Positions 25,535 to 34,205 of a DNA stretch of 57,280 nt are shown one piece after another; positions within the stretch are counted from its first letter, which is position 1; each line of letters starts with the position of its first letter. This DNA comes from Ignavibacteriota bacterium (GTDB taxonomy: Bacteria > Bacteroidota > Ignavibacteria > UBA10030 > UBA6906): contig PMJQ01000042.1 in the NCBI GenBank assembly GCA_003157485.1, positions 17,610-74,889 of the forward strand, read 5' to 3'. Below the pieces are notes generated by a model. That model was not told the origin of the DNA, made no database searches, and saw only the letters and a program-made list of their open reading frames with translations. Position numbers and translations under genes: made by a program.

Positions 25535-25762
25535 ATGACCGACGACGAGATTATGACGCTGGAAGAGGTTGCGGCATACCTGAAACTGAAGCCGCAGACG
25601 ATTTACACGTGGGCCCAGGAAAGAAAGATCCCGGCAGCAAAGCTGGGGAAGGAATGGCGGTTTAAGAGATCAATCATCGACCGCTGGATCAATCAGCATT
25701 TTGACCCGAAATTCAGCACGCTTGTCCACGGCCCGGACGAGAGGAAGAAGAAGCGGGGCTGA
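25535..25762 (+). CDS. Excisionase-type helix-turn-helix DNA-binding protein
   Basis: I chose ATG 25535, giving 75 residues; the track ORF reads back through a different frame of the upstream gene. The sequence 'MTLEEVAAYLKLKPQTIYTWAQ' followed by 'KIPAAKLGKEWRFKRSIIDRWI' is the classical winged HTH of the excisionase/MerR-like (HTH_17) family. The tail is basic ('DERKKKRG'). Members act as DNA-bending excision factors or as small transcription regulators. No integrase is in the window, so I favour a regulator, possibly of its own promoter with its phased repeats. Confidence 0.85.
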   Translation: MTDDEIMTLEEVAAYLKLKPQTIYTWAQERKIPAAKLGKEWRFKRSIIDRWINQHFDPKFSTLVHGPDERKKKRG

Positions 25763-25783
25763 CGGCTGCGCCTGATGTTCCGT

Positions 25784-26233
25784 CTAACGAATGAGGGTCA
25801 GCTTCCGAGTTTGGACGAATTTCCCGGCTTCGAGACGGTAGAGGTACACACCGCTCGCCAGGTTCGGGGCGTCAAACCGGATCTCATGGAACCCTGCATC
25901 CTGGTCCACGTTTACAATCGTCGCAACGACCTGCCCGAGAAGATTGTGCACCGTCAGGAGAACGTGCGATTTGACCGGGATCGCGTACCGGATGACCGTT
26001 GAGGGGTTGAACGGGTTAGGGAAATTCTGCGCGAGATCATACTCGCGGGGGAGCGCTCCTGGCTGCGCGGACGGTGACCTGCCGGAGAGTGCTCCCTTCC
26101 CCTGGTCCGACCGTGGATCCGACGCCGGCTGATCATCCCGGATATCCCGGCCGAGAAGAGGGGACGCAGTGAGAAAGAGGAGGAGGAATACGGACAGGAA
26201 ATGAAAACCCCGGATAACCGACACGGTTGTCAT
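25784..26233 (-). CDS. Mini protein with signal peptide and T9SS C-terminal sorting domain
   Basis: The 149-residue product starts at ATG 26233 behind GGGAGGTGAGTC. It has a signal peptide ending near 'ASPLLG', about 35 residues of Ser/Gly/Pro/Asp-rich linker and then a full type A T9SS sorting domain: 'AQNFPNPFNPSTVIRY', 'LLGQVVATIV', 'ASGVYLYRLEAG' and 'QTRKLTLIR'. There is no passenger domain. The domain normally directs export through the PorT/SprA translocon and surface attachment. It may be the remains of a larger secreted protein after an internal deletion, or a genuine small carrier. It converges with the HTH gene after 21 bases. Confidence 0.8.
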   Translation of the reverse strand: MTTVSVIRGFHFLSVFLLLFLTASPLLGRDIRDDQPASDPRSDQGKGALSGRSPSAQPGALPREYDLAQNFPNPFNPSTVIRYAIPVKSHVLLTVHNLLGQVVATIVNVDQDAGFHEIRFDAPNLASGVYLYRLEAGKFVQTRKLTLIR

Positions 26234-26608
26234 GACTCACCTCCCGGTGAAGTGGAACGACAATGGTACGCGAATCAGTAACACCGTATCAAGTATTCGG
26301 GATTCAGGATCTCCTTAAAAATGCGGGATGACAGAGCCCCTTCAAAAAAAATGTACTCATTTGCATCGGTCCTGTCAAGTGGGCGACCCGGTAAATTTTG
26401 CGAGGAGAGCACAGTGAGGCGTTTTCGCGCAAATGCGGCCAAACGCGCACCGCCTGGAGAAGCGTCACCAGAGGTTTCATCGCACACCTCGCTTGTCGGG
26501 GGAGAAAGAAGACGCCCCGGGGAGAGCCGGGGTGTGAGATTCCGGTCCCGCGACGTCATCCCTTCAGATGCAATGATGCCGGGGGGGGGGAAAATTGCCG
26601 GGAACGTT
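26234..26608. other. 375-base intergenic region between T9SS mini gene and flippase-like gene
   Basis: No gene is supported; the ORFs listed in the track have poor composition and no ribosome sites. The part near 26330-26360 is A/T-rich and may hold the mini gene's promoter. CCCCGG-GGAGAG-CCGGGG at 26515-26532, followed on the minus strand by a T/C-rich stretch, could be a weak terminator for the upstream flippase-like gene. An eleven-G run lies at 26581-26590. Confidence 0.4.
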
Positions 26609-27679
26609 TCACGACGGGTTTTCACCAGACGGGGGAGCCGTTTTTCGGAACGGGTTGAATCCGATAAACCAGAAAACGGCGTATCCCGCGACAATCCACA
26701 CGGCTTCCTTGAGCCTCTTCACAGCGATATACGCCGCGGAGAGCGTGATGGGGTCGGGAAATCCGAATGCGACAAGAAGGGCCACGAACCCCACCTCGGA
26801 GGCCCCGATACCCCCCGGGAGAAAGAAAAACACAATCCGGAACAGCGAGGCGGTCGACTCCAGCGCAACCGCCTGCGTGAACGTCGCGTTCACGCCGAGA
26901 AACCGCAGGATCAGGAGCGTCTCGAAGCCGACGGCGATCCATGCCGAGAATGACAGGACGAGAGAGAGGAGGAAATTTCCGGTGTGGTCCCGGGCAAACC
27001 GGCCGACATGTTCATCAAGCCTCTGAATGTGCGGCTCCCCCCGCGCGAGAAGAGACCGAAGCGGACGGAACGGGAGGCGCGCGAGCCACCAGCTGAGCTG
27101 TTCCATCCGCCGACCGCTGAACGGGAGCGTGAGGAAGGCGATGGCAATGAGAAGCGAGAAGGCGACGAGGGCGAGACCCCTCGGCCCTTTTCCGGGACCG
27201 ACCTGCTCTGCGACGTCCGGGTAGAGGAGGACGACAAGCGAGAACCCTATAAGCATGAACACCGCCTGGGCAACCGCGATGTTGATCTTCATTATGATCG
27301 ACGAGCCGATCCCCTCCGTGATGTCGACGCCGCATTCCCGCTTGAGAAGTACAGGCCTCATCGGTTCCGCAACGGCGACGCCCCCCGGAATCGAGTAGAG
27401 AAGGGCGTCCGTCGCGGTCCGGATGAGAAAAAGGGGGCCGATCCCCGGACGGGGGTCTTTTCGTATCGTCAGCCGCCATGCGAATGATTCCGCCAGGAAG
27501 ATATAGCCGAAGGGGAGGAGAAGGAGAAACGCCATAGGCCCGATTCCCCTCACCCTTTCAGCGACGAGGGAGATCTGCATGTTCGAAAAGTAGTGCCAGA
27601 GGATTGCTGCCAGCATTGCGACAAGCGCGGCCCGCAGAATCCACCGCCCAATCCGTCCTCCCGTTTTCTTCCGATTCAT
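26609..27679 (-). CDS. Flippase-like / LPG-synthase TM-type membrane protein
   Basis: The 356-residue protein starts at ATG 27679 (MNRKKTGGRIG). Seven or eight hydrophobic segments show the UPF0104/lysylphosphatidylglycerol synthase TM pattern: 'SMPGG'-like 'YSIPGGVAVAEPMRPVLLK' near residue 85 and 'FFLPGGIGASEVGFVALL' near residue 300. The catalytic domain of real MprF is absent, as in the flippase-like group (AglD type). It probably moves a lipid or lipid-linked sugar across the inner membrane. The gene stands alone on the minus strand, divergent from the barrel protein gene. Confidence 0.85.
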   Translation of the reverse strand: MNRKKTGGRIGRWILRAALVAMLAAILWHYFSNMQISLVAERVRGIGPMAFLLLLPFGYIFLAESFAWRLTIRKDPRPGIGPLFLIRTATDALLYSIPGGVAVAEPMRPVLLKRECGVDITEGIGSSIIMKINIAVAQAVFMLIGFSLVVLLYPDVAEQVGPGKGPRGLALVAFSLLIAIAFLTLPFSGRRMEQLSWWLARLPFRPLRSLLARGEPHIQRLDEHVGRFARDHTGNFLLSLVLSFSAWIAVGFETLLILRFLGVNATFTQAVALESTASLFRIVFFFLPGGIGASEVGFVALLVAFGFPDPITLSAAYIAVKRLKEAVWIVAGYAVFWFIGFNPFRKTAPPSGENPS

Positions 27680-27772
27680 CAGGTTTTTATGCAAATTGAG
27701 TCGCGAAAAACAGTGAGCGACGATCAAGAGAGCCGTCGTGCCTCAACAATTGCGAACGTACCATGATATTCC

Positions 27773-27801
27773 TTGACTTTGTTTCACTAAAGGTATAGTT
27801 T
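27773..27801 (+). promoter_or_regulatory. Sigma70-type promoter of the barrel protein gene
   Basis: TTGACT (27773-27778) is followed by TATAGT at 27794 (15-base spacer) or TAGTTT at 27796 (17-base spacer). It lies about 45 bases ahead of the ATG at 27843 in an A/T-rich gap. The -35 matches consensus at five of six. Confidence 0.45.
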
Positions 27802-27842
27802 CGTTATGATGTTTGCACCTCTGACCACGAAGGAGAACGCGG

Positions 27843-28499
27843 ATGAAACGACCATATGTCATTCTTACTGCCTCGGTCATTGCCCTGTTATTGGCCTGCG
27901 GTTCGGCAAATGCGCAGAACCTTCTCGGACGCTGGGCTCTCGGGATCGACGTGGGTCCGAACTACTGGATCACCGACTACAATGACTACAGAGTGAGCTT
28001 CGGAGGCCAGGTGGTGGCCCGCTACGAAATCGCACGGTATTTCGGCCTCGGCCTAGCGGCGGGATACGAAGTCCTGAAGACCAACCAGACCACGCCGCTG
28101 AACCCCGGCGCATATGCATCGTACATCAAGGCCAATGTGATACCCGTATCGGTCGTCGCCTTTCTGCATTTCTTTCCCAGGAGGAGCGTCAATCCCTACG
28201 TGTATCTCGGCGGGGGGATGATGATGTACCAGCGGTTCGGCATCGGGACGGCGGATCCCGTTGACGGGGCCTGGCACTCATCATACGTGATCCCCGTGGG
28301 TTTCGGGGTTGAGTCCTTCCTGAACAACGACATCTCCATCGACGGCGCCGTCGGGTTTACGAACACCGCCAACAACGTCGACGCCCGCACCACAAGCTCG
28401 TTCAAGGGGTACGCCAGCGCGAGAGTCGGCATAAATTTCTATCTCAACGACGGCCCGGCCCGCAGACCGGCATCAAGACCCGCTCCTGTGAGATTCTGA
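27843..28499 (+). CDS. Outer-membrane beta-barrel protein (OmpA/OmpW-like barrel)
   Basis: The 218-residue protein has a signal peptide ending at 'SANAQN' and GAAGGAGAA before the ATG. The mature part alternates hydrophobic and polar residues in about eight strands, for example 'VSFGGQVVARYEIARYFGLGLAAGYEVL' and 'SVNPYVYLGGGMMMYQRF'. 'SFKGYASARVGINFYL' is the last strand, followed by a Pro/Arg-rich tail. This is the outer membrane beta-barrel superfamily (OMP_b-brl). Its specific role cannot be told. Confidence 0.8.
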   Translation: MKRPYVILTASVIALLLACGSANAQNLLGRWALGIDVGPNYWITDYNDYRVSFGGQVVARYEIARYFGLGLAAGYEVLKTNQTTPLNPGAYASYIKANVIPVSVVAFLHFFPRRSVNPYVYLGGGMMMYQRFGIGTADPVDGAWHSSYVIPVGFGVESFLNNDISIDGAVGFTNTANNVDARTTSSFKGYASARVGINFYLNDGPARRPASRPAPVRF

Positions 28500-28734
28500 T
28501 CCGGGATCTCTCCGGAGCAGCACCGCCCCACGTACGATCTGCCGGAGGTGCATCACTGTCTGTGCGCTTCCGGCAGACCTGCGCCTGACCCATCCATGCG
28601 GCGCGCTGACGGAGCGCGGTCGGAGTTCAGACCCTCCAATTTCCTTTATCGGCGGACCATAGTCAACTGAACCCTGCCTGGACCTCACAATTCGGTGACG
28701 CGCGCCGCAGGCTCGCGTTATGACGAAGGACGAT

Positions 28735-30315
28735 ATGAAACAGCCCTGTACCTGTTTGACGATACTTATCGCGGCGATTCTCTGCGGATGTTCGCACACG
28801 GCGGTGCCGTGGCCCGCATCCGCATTTGAGAAGATCACCCCGGAGGACGTCCACAGAAACATTTTTTACCTTGCGTCGGACTCGATGATGGGGCGGAACA
28901 CCCCCAGCCCCCAGCTCGATACCGCGGCATCGTATATCGCGGCGACCTTCGCCCGGGACGGTCTGCGGCCGGTGAACGGCTCGTTCTTCCAGAGAGTCTC
29001 GCTGAACATCGTGGGACTCGGAGAGCAGAACGCGCTCCGGATCCGCTCGGGATCCGCGGAGCGGACGTACGAGATCAAGACGGAATTTACGCCGTTCGAA
29101 ATGACGGCAAACGGGTCCGCGGGCGGGCCCGTCGTCTTTGCGGGGTACGGCATCACCGCCCCGGAGTACAAGTATGACGATTATGCCGGGATCGACGTGA
29201 AGGGGAAGATCGTGTTCGTCCTTCGGCATGAACCCGGGGAAGAGGACTCCGCGTCGGTGTTCCTCGGGACGGCGCCGACGAAGTATTCCAGCGTGGAAAC
29301 GAAAGTCCGTATCGCCGTCGAGCACGGGGCCGCCGGCGTGATCGTGGCGACGGATCCGCTGAACCACGCTTCCCTGACGCCGCGGGGGTTCCCCTGGCCG
29401 TCTCTTTCCACGTTCATGCCGAAAGACGCGCTCCCGCTGACGCTTGCAGCCGAGGAGAACAGGAAAGTCCCTGTCGTGCACGCCGGGCCCGAGGTCGTCG
29501 CGCAGCTGTTCGGCAGCGTGGATTCGCTCAGGAGGCTCCAGCGGGAAATTGACGCGAGACTCGTTCCCCGCTCGGGCCCGATCGCGGGGACCGAGGCGTT
29601 CATCCAGACAAGCACCTCGATACGCGATATGTCGGCAAACAACGTCGTGGGGGTGCTCCCCGGGAGCGACCCCGTCCTGAAGTCCGAGACGGTCATCGTG
29701 GGGGCGCACTACGACCACTTAGGATACAAAAAGGAGCATGCGCCGGGGGCGCGGTACATATTCAACGGCGCCGACGACAACGCCTCCGGGACGTGCGCGC
29801 TTCTGGAGGTCGCGGCGGCTCTGGGTGGGCTCCCGTCTTCTCCCCGCAGGACCGTACTCTGCATCGCGTTCTCGGGAGAAGAAAAAGGGCTCTTCGGGTC
29901 CGAGTACTACGCACGCCATCCCCTTTTCCCCCTCGCCACAACGGTGGCAATGCTCAACATGGATATGGTCGGCATGAACGGCGAGGACTCGCTTTTCCTG
30001 ATCGGTGCCGAGGGGTCGCCCGAACTCGCGCGGATCGCACATGAGGAAAACGCCCGCGTGGGGTTCGTCCTTGTGGAACAGAAACTCACGATGGGAGGGA
30101 GCGATCACATGAGCTTCATGAAAAGGAATATACCCGACCTCTTCTTCCATTCAGGGCTCGAGAGCGTGTACCACTCGGTCAACGACCGGCCGGAACTCAT
30201 CAATACGCGCAAGGTTGCGCGCACCGCGGGCCTCGTGTTCCTCACGGCGGTCCGGATCGCGGCAGATTCAGCGCACTACAGATATTTACCAGTCATCAGT
30301 CCATCGTACCTCTAA
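28735..30315 (+). CDS. M28 family zinc aminopeptidase lipoprotein with PA domain
   Basis: I chose ATG 28735 (MKQPCTCLTILI) because ACGAAGGACG precedes it; the track start is 15 bases upstream. The 526-residue product has a lipobox 'ILCGC'. A PA insert lies around residues 130-240 ('YAGIDVKGKIVFVLRHEPG'). The di-zinc site is complete: 'GAHYDHLG', 'NGADDNASG', 'FSGEEKGLFGSEYY', 'LNMDMVG' and 'GGSDHMSF'. It should cleave N-terminal residues from peptides in the periplasm or on the surface. The next gene follows after 17 bases and the aminopeptidase P remnant lies two genes downstream, so this was a peptide-degradation locus. Confidence 0.9.
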   Translation: MKQPCTCLTILIAAILCGCSHTAVPWPASAFEKITPEDVHRNIFYLASDSMMGRNTPSPQLDTAASYIAATFARDGLRPVNGSFFQRVSLNIVGLGEQNALRIRSGSAERTYEIKTEFTPFEMTANGSAGGPVVFAGYGITAPEYKYDDYAGIDVKGKIVFVLRHEPGEEDSASVFLGTAPTKYSSVETKVRIAVEHGAAGVIVATDPLNHASLTPRGFPWPSLSTFMPKDALPLTLAAEENRKVPVVHAGPEVVAQLFGSVDSLRRLQREIDARLVPRSGPIAGTEAFIQTSTSIRDMSANNVVGVLPGSDPVLKSETVIVGAHYDHLGYKKEHAPGARYIFNGADDNASGTCALLEVAAALGGLPSSPRRTVLCIAFSGEEKGLFGSEYYARHPLFPLATTVAMLNMDMVGMNGEDSLFLIGAEGSPELARIAHEENARVGFVLVEQKLTMGGSDHMSFMKRNIPDLFFHSGLESVYHSVNDRPELINTRKVARTAGLVFLTAVRIAADSAHYRYLPVISPSYL

Positions 30316-30332
30316 CAAGTAAGGAGTCCCCC

Positions 30333-31178
30333 ATGCGCTTCACACACCGCAGCATCCTCATCGTCCTGATCGCCGGAGCGGCAGCCTGCGCTCCCGCGCA
30401 CGCGCAGGACCAGTTCACGCTCAAGTACACGCTGGAGAAGGGAAAAGCCTACCGGTTCGCCGATACGTCACTCATCAAATCCTCTCAGGAAGTCAACGGG
30501 CAGGAGATGAAATCGACGATCACCTCCTATTCCACGATCAGGCTCGTCCCGGAAGAGATCCGGGGGGACGGCTCGACGGTGTTCACGGTCTCCCCCGATC
30601 AGATGACGGTCGCCGTGAAAAACGCAAGAATGGATACGACAATCGATATCAAAGAGATGGTCGGCAAGCGGACCCGCATGACGGTCTCCGCACTGGGAGA
30701 AACGCTGAAGAAGGAGATTATCGACACGGTGCAGTACTCACAGCTCACCGCGTCGATGGGGCGGCAGGATCTCATCAGGCTCCACACCATGCCGACGAAG
30801 CCGGTGAAAATCGGCGAGAAATGGACCGCCACAAAGCCCGACACGAACGATGCGATGGGCGGGAGGATGGTCACGCTCTCCACGGGGGACTTTACTCTTC
30901 TCTCCCGGGAAAATAGACTCGGGGTCGATTGCCTGAAGATCTCCTACACCGGGAAAATGACGGTCAAGGGGAAAGGAACGATGAACGGGATGGACTTCTT
31001 CGTCGAGGGATCGGGAACCACATCGGGAACGTATTTCCAGGCTGTCAAGACCGGCCTGACGGTATGGGAGGATTCCAAGTACGACGTGGAATCGACCGTT
31101 GCGCTCACCGGTGCCCAGAACTTGACGATCCCGAGCTCGACGTCGGTCTCGTCGCACAGGATACTCCTGAAGGACTGA
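30333..31178 (+). CDS. Secreted DUF6263-like protein
   Basis: The 281-residue protein has a signal peptide ending at 'PAHAQD' and AAGGAG before its ATG. The mature chain is beta-rich: 'FTLKYTLEKGKAYRF' opens it, and 'MPTKPVKIGEKWTATKP' with 'LKISYTGKMTVKGKG' lies in the middle. This is the layout of DUF6263 proteins of Bacteroidota/Planctomycetes, whose role is unknown. It lies between the M28 peptidase and the aminopeptidase P remnant, probably in one transcript. It should be periplasmic or outer-membrane associated. Confidence 0.75.
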   Translation: MRFTHRSILIVLIAGAAACAPAHAQDQFTLKYTLEKGKAYRFADTSLIKSSQEVNGQEMKSTITSYSTIRLVPEEIRGDGSTVFTVSPDQMTVAVKNARMDTTIDIKEMVGKRTRMTVSALGETLKKEIIDTVQYSQLTASMGRQDLIRLHTMPTKPVKIGEKWTATKPDTNDAMGGRMVTLSTGDFTLLSRENRLGVDCLKISYTGKMTVKGKGTMNGMDFFVEGSGTTSGTYFQAVKTGLTVWEDSKYDVESTVALTGAQNLTIPSSTSVSSHRILLKD

Positions 31179-31200
31179 GCCGAGGCGACTCACCCCGCGC

Positions 31201-31493
31201 GTGATTCTGACTGTTCTTCTCACGCTCCTGACGTTCGACGCGCGGTGCGGCATCTCCCCCGCAGAGTACGCATCGCGCAGGTCCCGGCTCGCCGCGTTTG
31301 CGGATACGGATACGGCGTTCGCCGTGCAATGCCGCGGCATCGGAGTCCGGATCAAGGACGACGAGCCTGTCACCGAACGGGGATCGGAGGTTCTCACATC
31401 GGGAATTCCGCAGGAGCCGGCCGCGGTGAGAAGCTCGTCCGGAGCGGGACCGCGCAGCGGGCACTCAAAAATTCTTCGCAAACGCCTCAGTAA
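31201..31493 (+). pseudogene. Xaa-Pro aminopeptidase (M24B) remnant with internal deletion and frameshift
   Basis: A GTG at 31201 opens a signal-like start followed by 'ISPAEYASRRSRLAAF', which matches the N-terminus of aminopeptidase P. After only about 40 residues the chain passes directly into 'GIGVRIKDDEPVTERGSEVLTSGIPQEPAAV', which matches the extreme C-terminus. The whole metal-binding pita-bread domain (about 350 residues) is missing. After 'PAAV' the correct ending 'EKLVRSG' continues only in the next frame, as if one G were lost near 31428. Both lesions exclude activity. It follows DUF6263 by 22 bases and overlaps the end of the convergent lipoprotein gene. Confidence 0.7.
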
Positions 31494-32376
31494 CCGTGTA
31501 GAGGAGCGGGGGGATTTCGTAGAGGGGTACCCTGAGAACGAGGAGATCGTTCCCGTTCACCCGGGCGTAGTGGACTTCGTACGAGTCGAATGACGCATCG
31601 GTGCAGACGGCCTGAAGCGCCGACGACGAGAACGGGAGGCCGAGCGAATCAGTTTCAAATGCGCTCCCCCTCGAGGTCCACAGAACGGGCCCGATGCCGT
31701 CCGCGAACCAGAGGGAATCGAGAAACGACATGACGGGCCCCTGGAAGAGGAGAACTCCCGCCGTGTCGACGGTTTCCGCACCGTACACCGTCCGCGTGTA
31801 GACGAAACAGTTGATGATAGGCGCTCCGAGGGCATGGATCCGGTCTTCCCCCGCATATCGCGTCACCACGCTGCGCATGACCCTGTCCCGGAGCAGGTGC
31901 CCCGAAGCCAGCGCGACGGTAAACGTCGAATCGTATGACAGAACCGTATCCGGCGCCGGGTTCATGCTCAGATCAATGAGCGTGCTCCAGAGAGGAAGCA
32001 GCGGAACGCGCCCGGATCTCTGCGACTCGAGATCAAAGATCTCCATCCCTCCCTTTCCCGCCGCAATCAGCACCGTGTCGAGCCGCACAGCCGAGCCTTC
32101 CGATGTCGTCACGCATACCGTGGCAACGGGGCCGGGCGTACCGACGGGGAGAGGACCGTTCCCGGAATATGCAAGGACGGTCACCTCATGCTGAAACATG
32201 GAGACCGGGTTGTGGTTGGCGTCGAAATTCCGGCGCGTGTACGAGATGGTTTGACCCGGGACAAACGCAAATGAGGGGGGGATCAGCGTGCCAGGACCAA
32301 GGGGGGTGTCGTTCCGTGTGCATCCTGATTGAGCGATGAGAAGCGAAACGCCGATGAATGCCGGGAAGCGAACCAT
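31465..32376 (-). CDS. Hypothetical lipoprotein (303 aa)
   Basis: The product starts at ATG 32376 with the lipobox 'IAQSGC'. The mature protein is beta-rich with no catalytic motif: 'YTRRNFDANHNPVSMFQHEVTVLAY' opens it and 'HALGAPIINCFVYTRTVYGAETVDTA' lies in the second half. It resembles the single-copy secreted beta proteins common in FCB genomes, but I assign no family. It converges with the aminopeptidase remnant and lies six bases downstream of the TlpA-like gene on the same strand, so those two are probably co-transcribed. Confidence 0.7.
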   Translation of the reverse strand: MVRFPAFIGVSLLIAQSGCTRNDTPLGPGTLIPPSFAFVPGQTISYTRRNFDANHNPVSMFQHEVTVLAYSGNGPLPVGTPGPVATVCVTTSEGSAVRLDTVLIAAGKGGMEIFDLESQRSGRVPLLPLWSTLIDLSMNPAPDTVLSYDSTFTVALASGHLLRDRVMRSVVTRYAGEDRIHALGAPIINCFVYTRTVYGAETVDTAGVLLFQGPVMSFLDSLWFADGIGPVLWTSRGSAFETDSLGLPFSSSALQAVCTDASFDSYEVHYARVNGNDLLVLRVPLYEIPPLLYTVTEAFAKNF

Positions 32377-32382
32377 CGCGCG

Positions 32383-34023
32383 CTACCGGAGAGTGAGAAC
32401 GTTCGCCGCCTTTCCCGGAGGAGCATCTTCCGTCTCAGGGTTTGAGGGATCGAGAACAGGCGACCCGTCAACGATGAACCGGTAGTGATAGCGACCGGGG
32501 GAGAGCGTGACGCCGCGGACGAATTCCGAACCGCTCCAGTAAAGAGGAAGCCGCCGCCAGCCCGAGAAATCCCCTTCGACCTCTACGCTTCCCCTCATCT
32601 CTCCGGCAAACCGGAATTTCTGGTTCCCCCCGGCAATGAACGACATCATGGATGCGGTGTCGCCGAGCGCCGCGGCGACTGTACGGTAGGCATCCGCGCC
32701 GGAGAGCCTCAGGTTTGAAACGATCATTCCGCCCGGGTCGATCAGAAACGTCGCGGGGTACCCTCCCACGGCGTAGTCCCGCACCACGCCCGACGTGTCC
32801 GCCAGAAGAACCTGCGGCCATCTGATCCCGTTTTCCGCGGCAAACGACTGAAGAGGGGGACCGACAGGAAGGGCCATCCCCAGAACCTGGATCTTCGCTT
32901 TTCCGTACGCGGCGTGAATGTCGTTCAGGTACGGAATTCCCTCCCGGCAGAGATGAGATCCCGGATACCAGAAATTGAGGAGGACGTACTTCCCCCTGAA
33001 TTGACGCAGACTCACGTTCTCTCCCGTGAGCGTCCGGCCCTCGAATCCCCTTGCCGTGGAACCGACGGCGATCCCACCTCCTGCGGGGGCGGCCTTCTCC
33101 CGGCGGAGCGTCAGAGAACTCCCGTCGACCGTAACGTGCGAGATGCGAAACGCTTCATCCGCTATATCCACCATGTCGCCCTGATGGTACCTGAGGCACG
33201 ATGCCGGCGTGACGTCGCTGCTATCCTCTGCGGGAAAAAAGGCCTCTTCGTCCCCCCTTCCTCCGTATACGCCCGATTGAAATCCGTTGGACAACGCGCA
33301 CACGTACTTCCGATCACCGACAGTGAACACCCCCCTGCGGTACTCACACGTGCCGATGCCGAACACGATCTTCCCCCGCATCTCCTCCGCGCGTTCCGGC
33401 GGGACGTTGACATAGGGAAGGAGACGCACCGCGACCTCCCCTTCACGCACCTTTTTCCCGTCAAAGAAATCATACTCCGCGAGCGGCCTCTCGATCAGGG
33501 CGTTCAGGCTGTCCATCTGCGCAGGGGTGAAATCCCCGGGGCGGAACGGGGGGATGACGATCCGGTCTTTCCCCCAGAAACTGTGATCATTCTGCGTGTC
33601 AATAATGTACACGAAGTTCCCCTGCCCGTCGATTCCCGCGACGATCGGGATATCCTGCCCAATTTCCTTCGGGATGAGCCTGGTCGTGTCGTAGCCATTG
33701 CGTCTGATCAGATCGAGTGCAACAGCCGGATCGACGAGGCCGTTCCTGTATGACTGGAAGACGTACTGACCCATCTGGAGATTCATGTACCGGATGCTGA
33801 AACCGTGTATGTCCACGGGGATTCCACGGACTTCTGCGACGGCGCGCTCCCACGGGCCGGCGTTTTCCCCGGGGTAACTGAGCCGGATCACAGGACTGAA
33901 CGGGCCGTAGCCGGGGGCCCTGGTGAGGAGGACCTGGAGGCTGTCGGGGAGGGCGAGAGCAAGTGAGAGTGAAAGGGCCTGGACAGCCACCAGGAGACGG
34001 ACGTTCAATTTGATTGATCGCAT
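32383..34023 (-). CDS. Secreted protein with degenerate TlpA-like thioredoxin domain and CBM48/AMPK-like domain
   Basis: I chose ATG 34023 (MRSIKLNVRLLV), giving 546 residues with a signal peptide to about residue 28. Residues 30-330 form an unrecognised exported domain. A TlpA/AhpC-type thioredoxin fold follows ('GENVSLRQFRGKYVLLNFWYPGSHLCREGIPYL' region). Its usual CxxC reads S-x-x-C, so only the second Cys remains, and disulfide exchange by the normal route is doubtful. The last ~85 residues ('VEVEGDFSGW', 'SPGRYHYRFIVDG') match the glycogen-binding E-set domain of AMPK-beta/CBM48. The mix suggests a glycan-associated redox-like or structural role in the periplasm. Confidence 0.75.
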   Translation of the reverse strand: MRSIKLNVRLLVAVQALSLSLALALPDSLQVLLTRAPGYGPFSPVIRLSYPGENAGPWERAVAEVRGIPVDIHGFSIRYMNLQMGQYVFQSYRNGLVDPAVALDLIRRNGYDTTRLIPKEIGQDIPIVAGIDGQGNFVYIIDTQNDHSFWGKDRIVIPPFRPGDFTPAQMDSLNALIERPLAEYDFFDGKKVREGEVAVRLLPYVNVPPERAEEMRGKIVFGIGTCEYRRGVFTVGDRKYVCALSNGFQSGVYGGRGDEEAFFPAEDSSDVTPASCLRYHQGDMVDIADEAFRISHVTVDGSSLTLRREKAAPAGGGIAVGSTARGFEGRTLTGENVSLRQFRGKYVLLNFWYPGSHLCREGIPYLNDIHAAYGKAKIQVLGMALPVGPPLQSFAAENGIRWPQVLLADTSGVVRDYAVGGYPATFLIDPGGMIVSNLRLSGADAYRTVAAALGDTASMMSFIAGGNQKFRFAGEMRGSVEVEGDFSGWRRLPLYWSGSEFVRGVTLSPGRYHYRFIVDGSPVLDPSNPETEDAPPGKAANVLTLR

Positions 34024-34205
34024 GGGGCGAAATGTGACGTCGAAGGAAATGGCGCGAACCCGCGGACGGAGTACAGTGGAAATGTAGGCGGGAATGAGTT
34101 GAGAATCAATACAGATAATGGAGTGTGCCAAACGATGAATCCCCCGCCGAAAATCCGTATATTCGGACTGTTTCGGGATGGACGAATTCACACAGGGTTC
34201 ACCTC

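Noticed and set aside
25783-25791. Additional GTCTAAC hexamer-like site
   Set aside because: No TGTAAGAAA-like element lies 15 bases upstream on that strand and it falls inside the T9SS mini gene.
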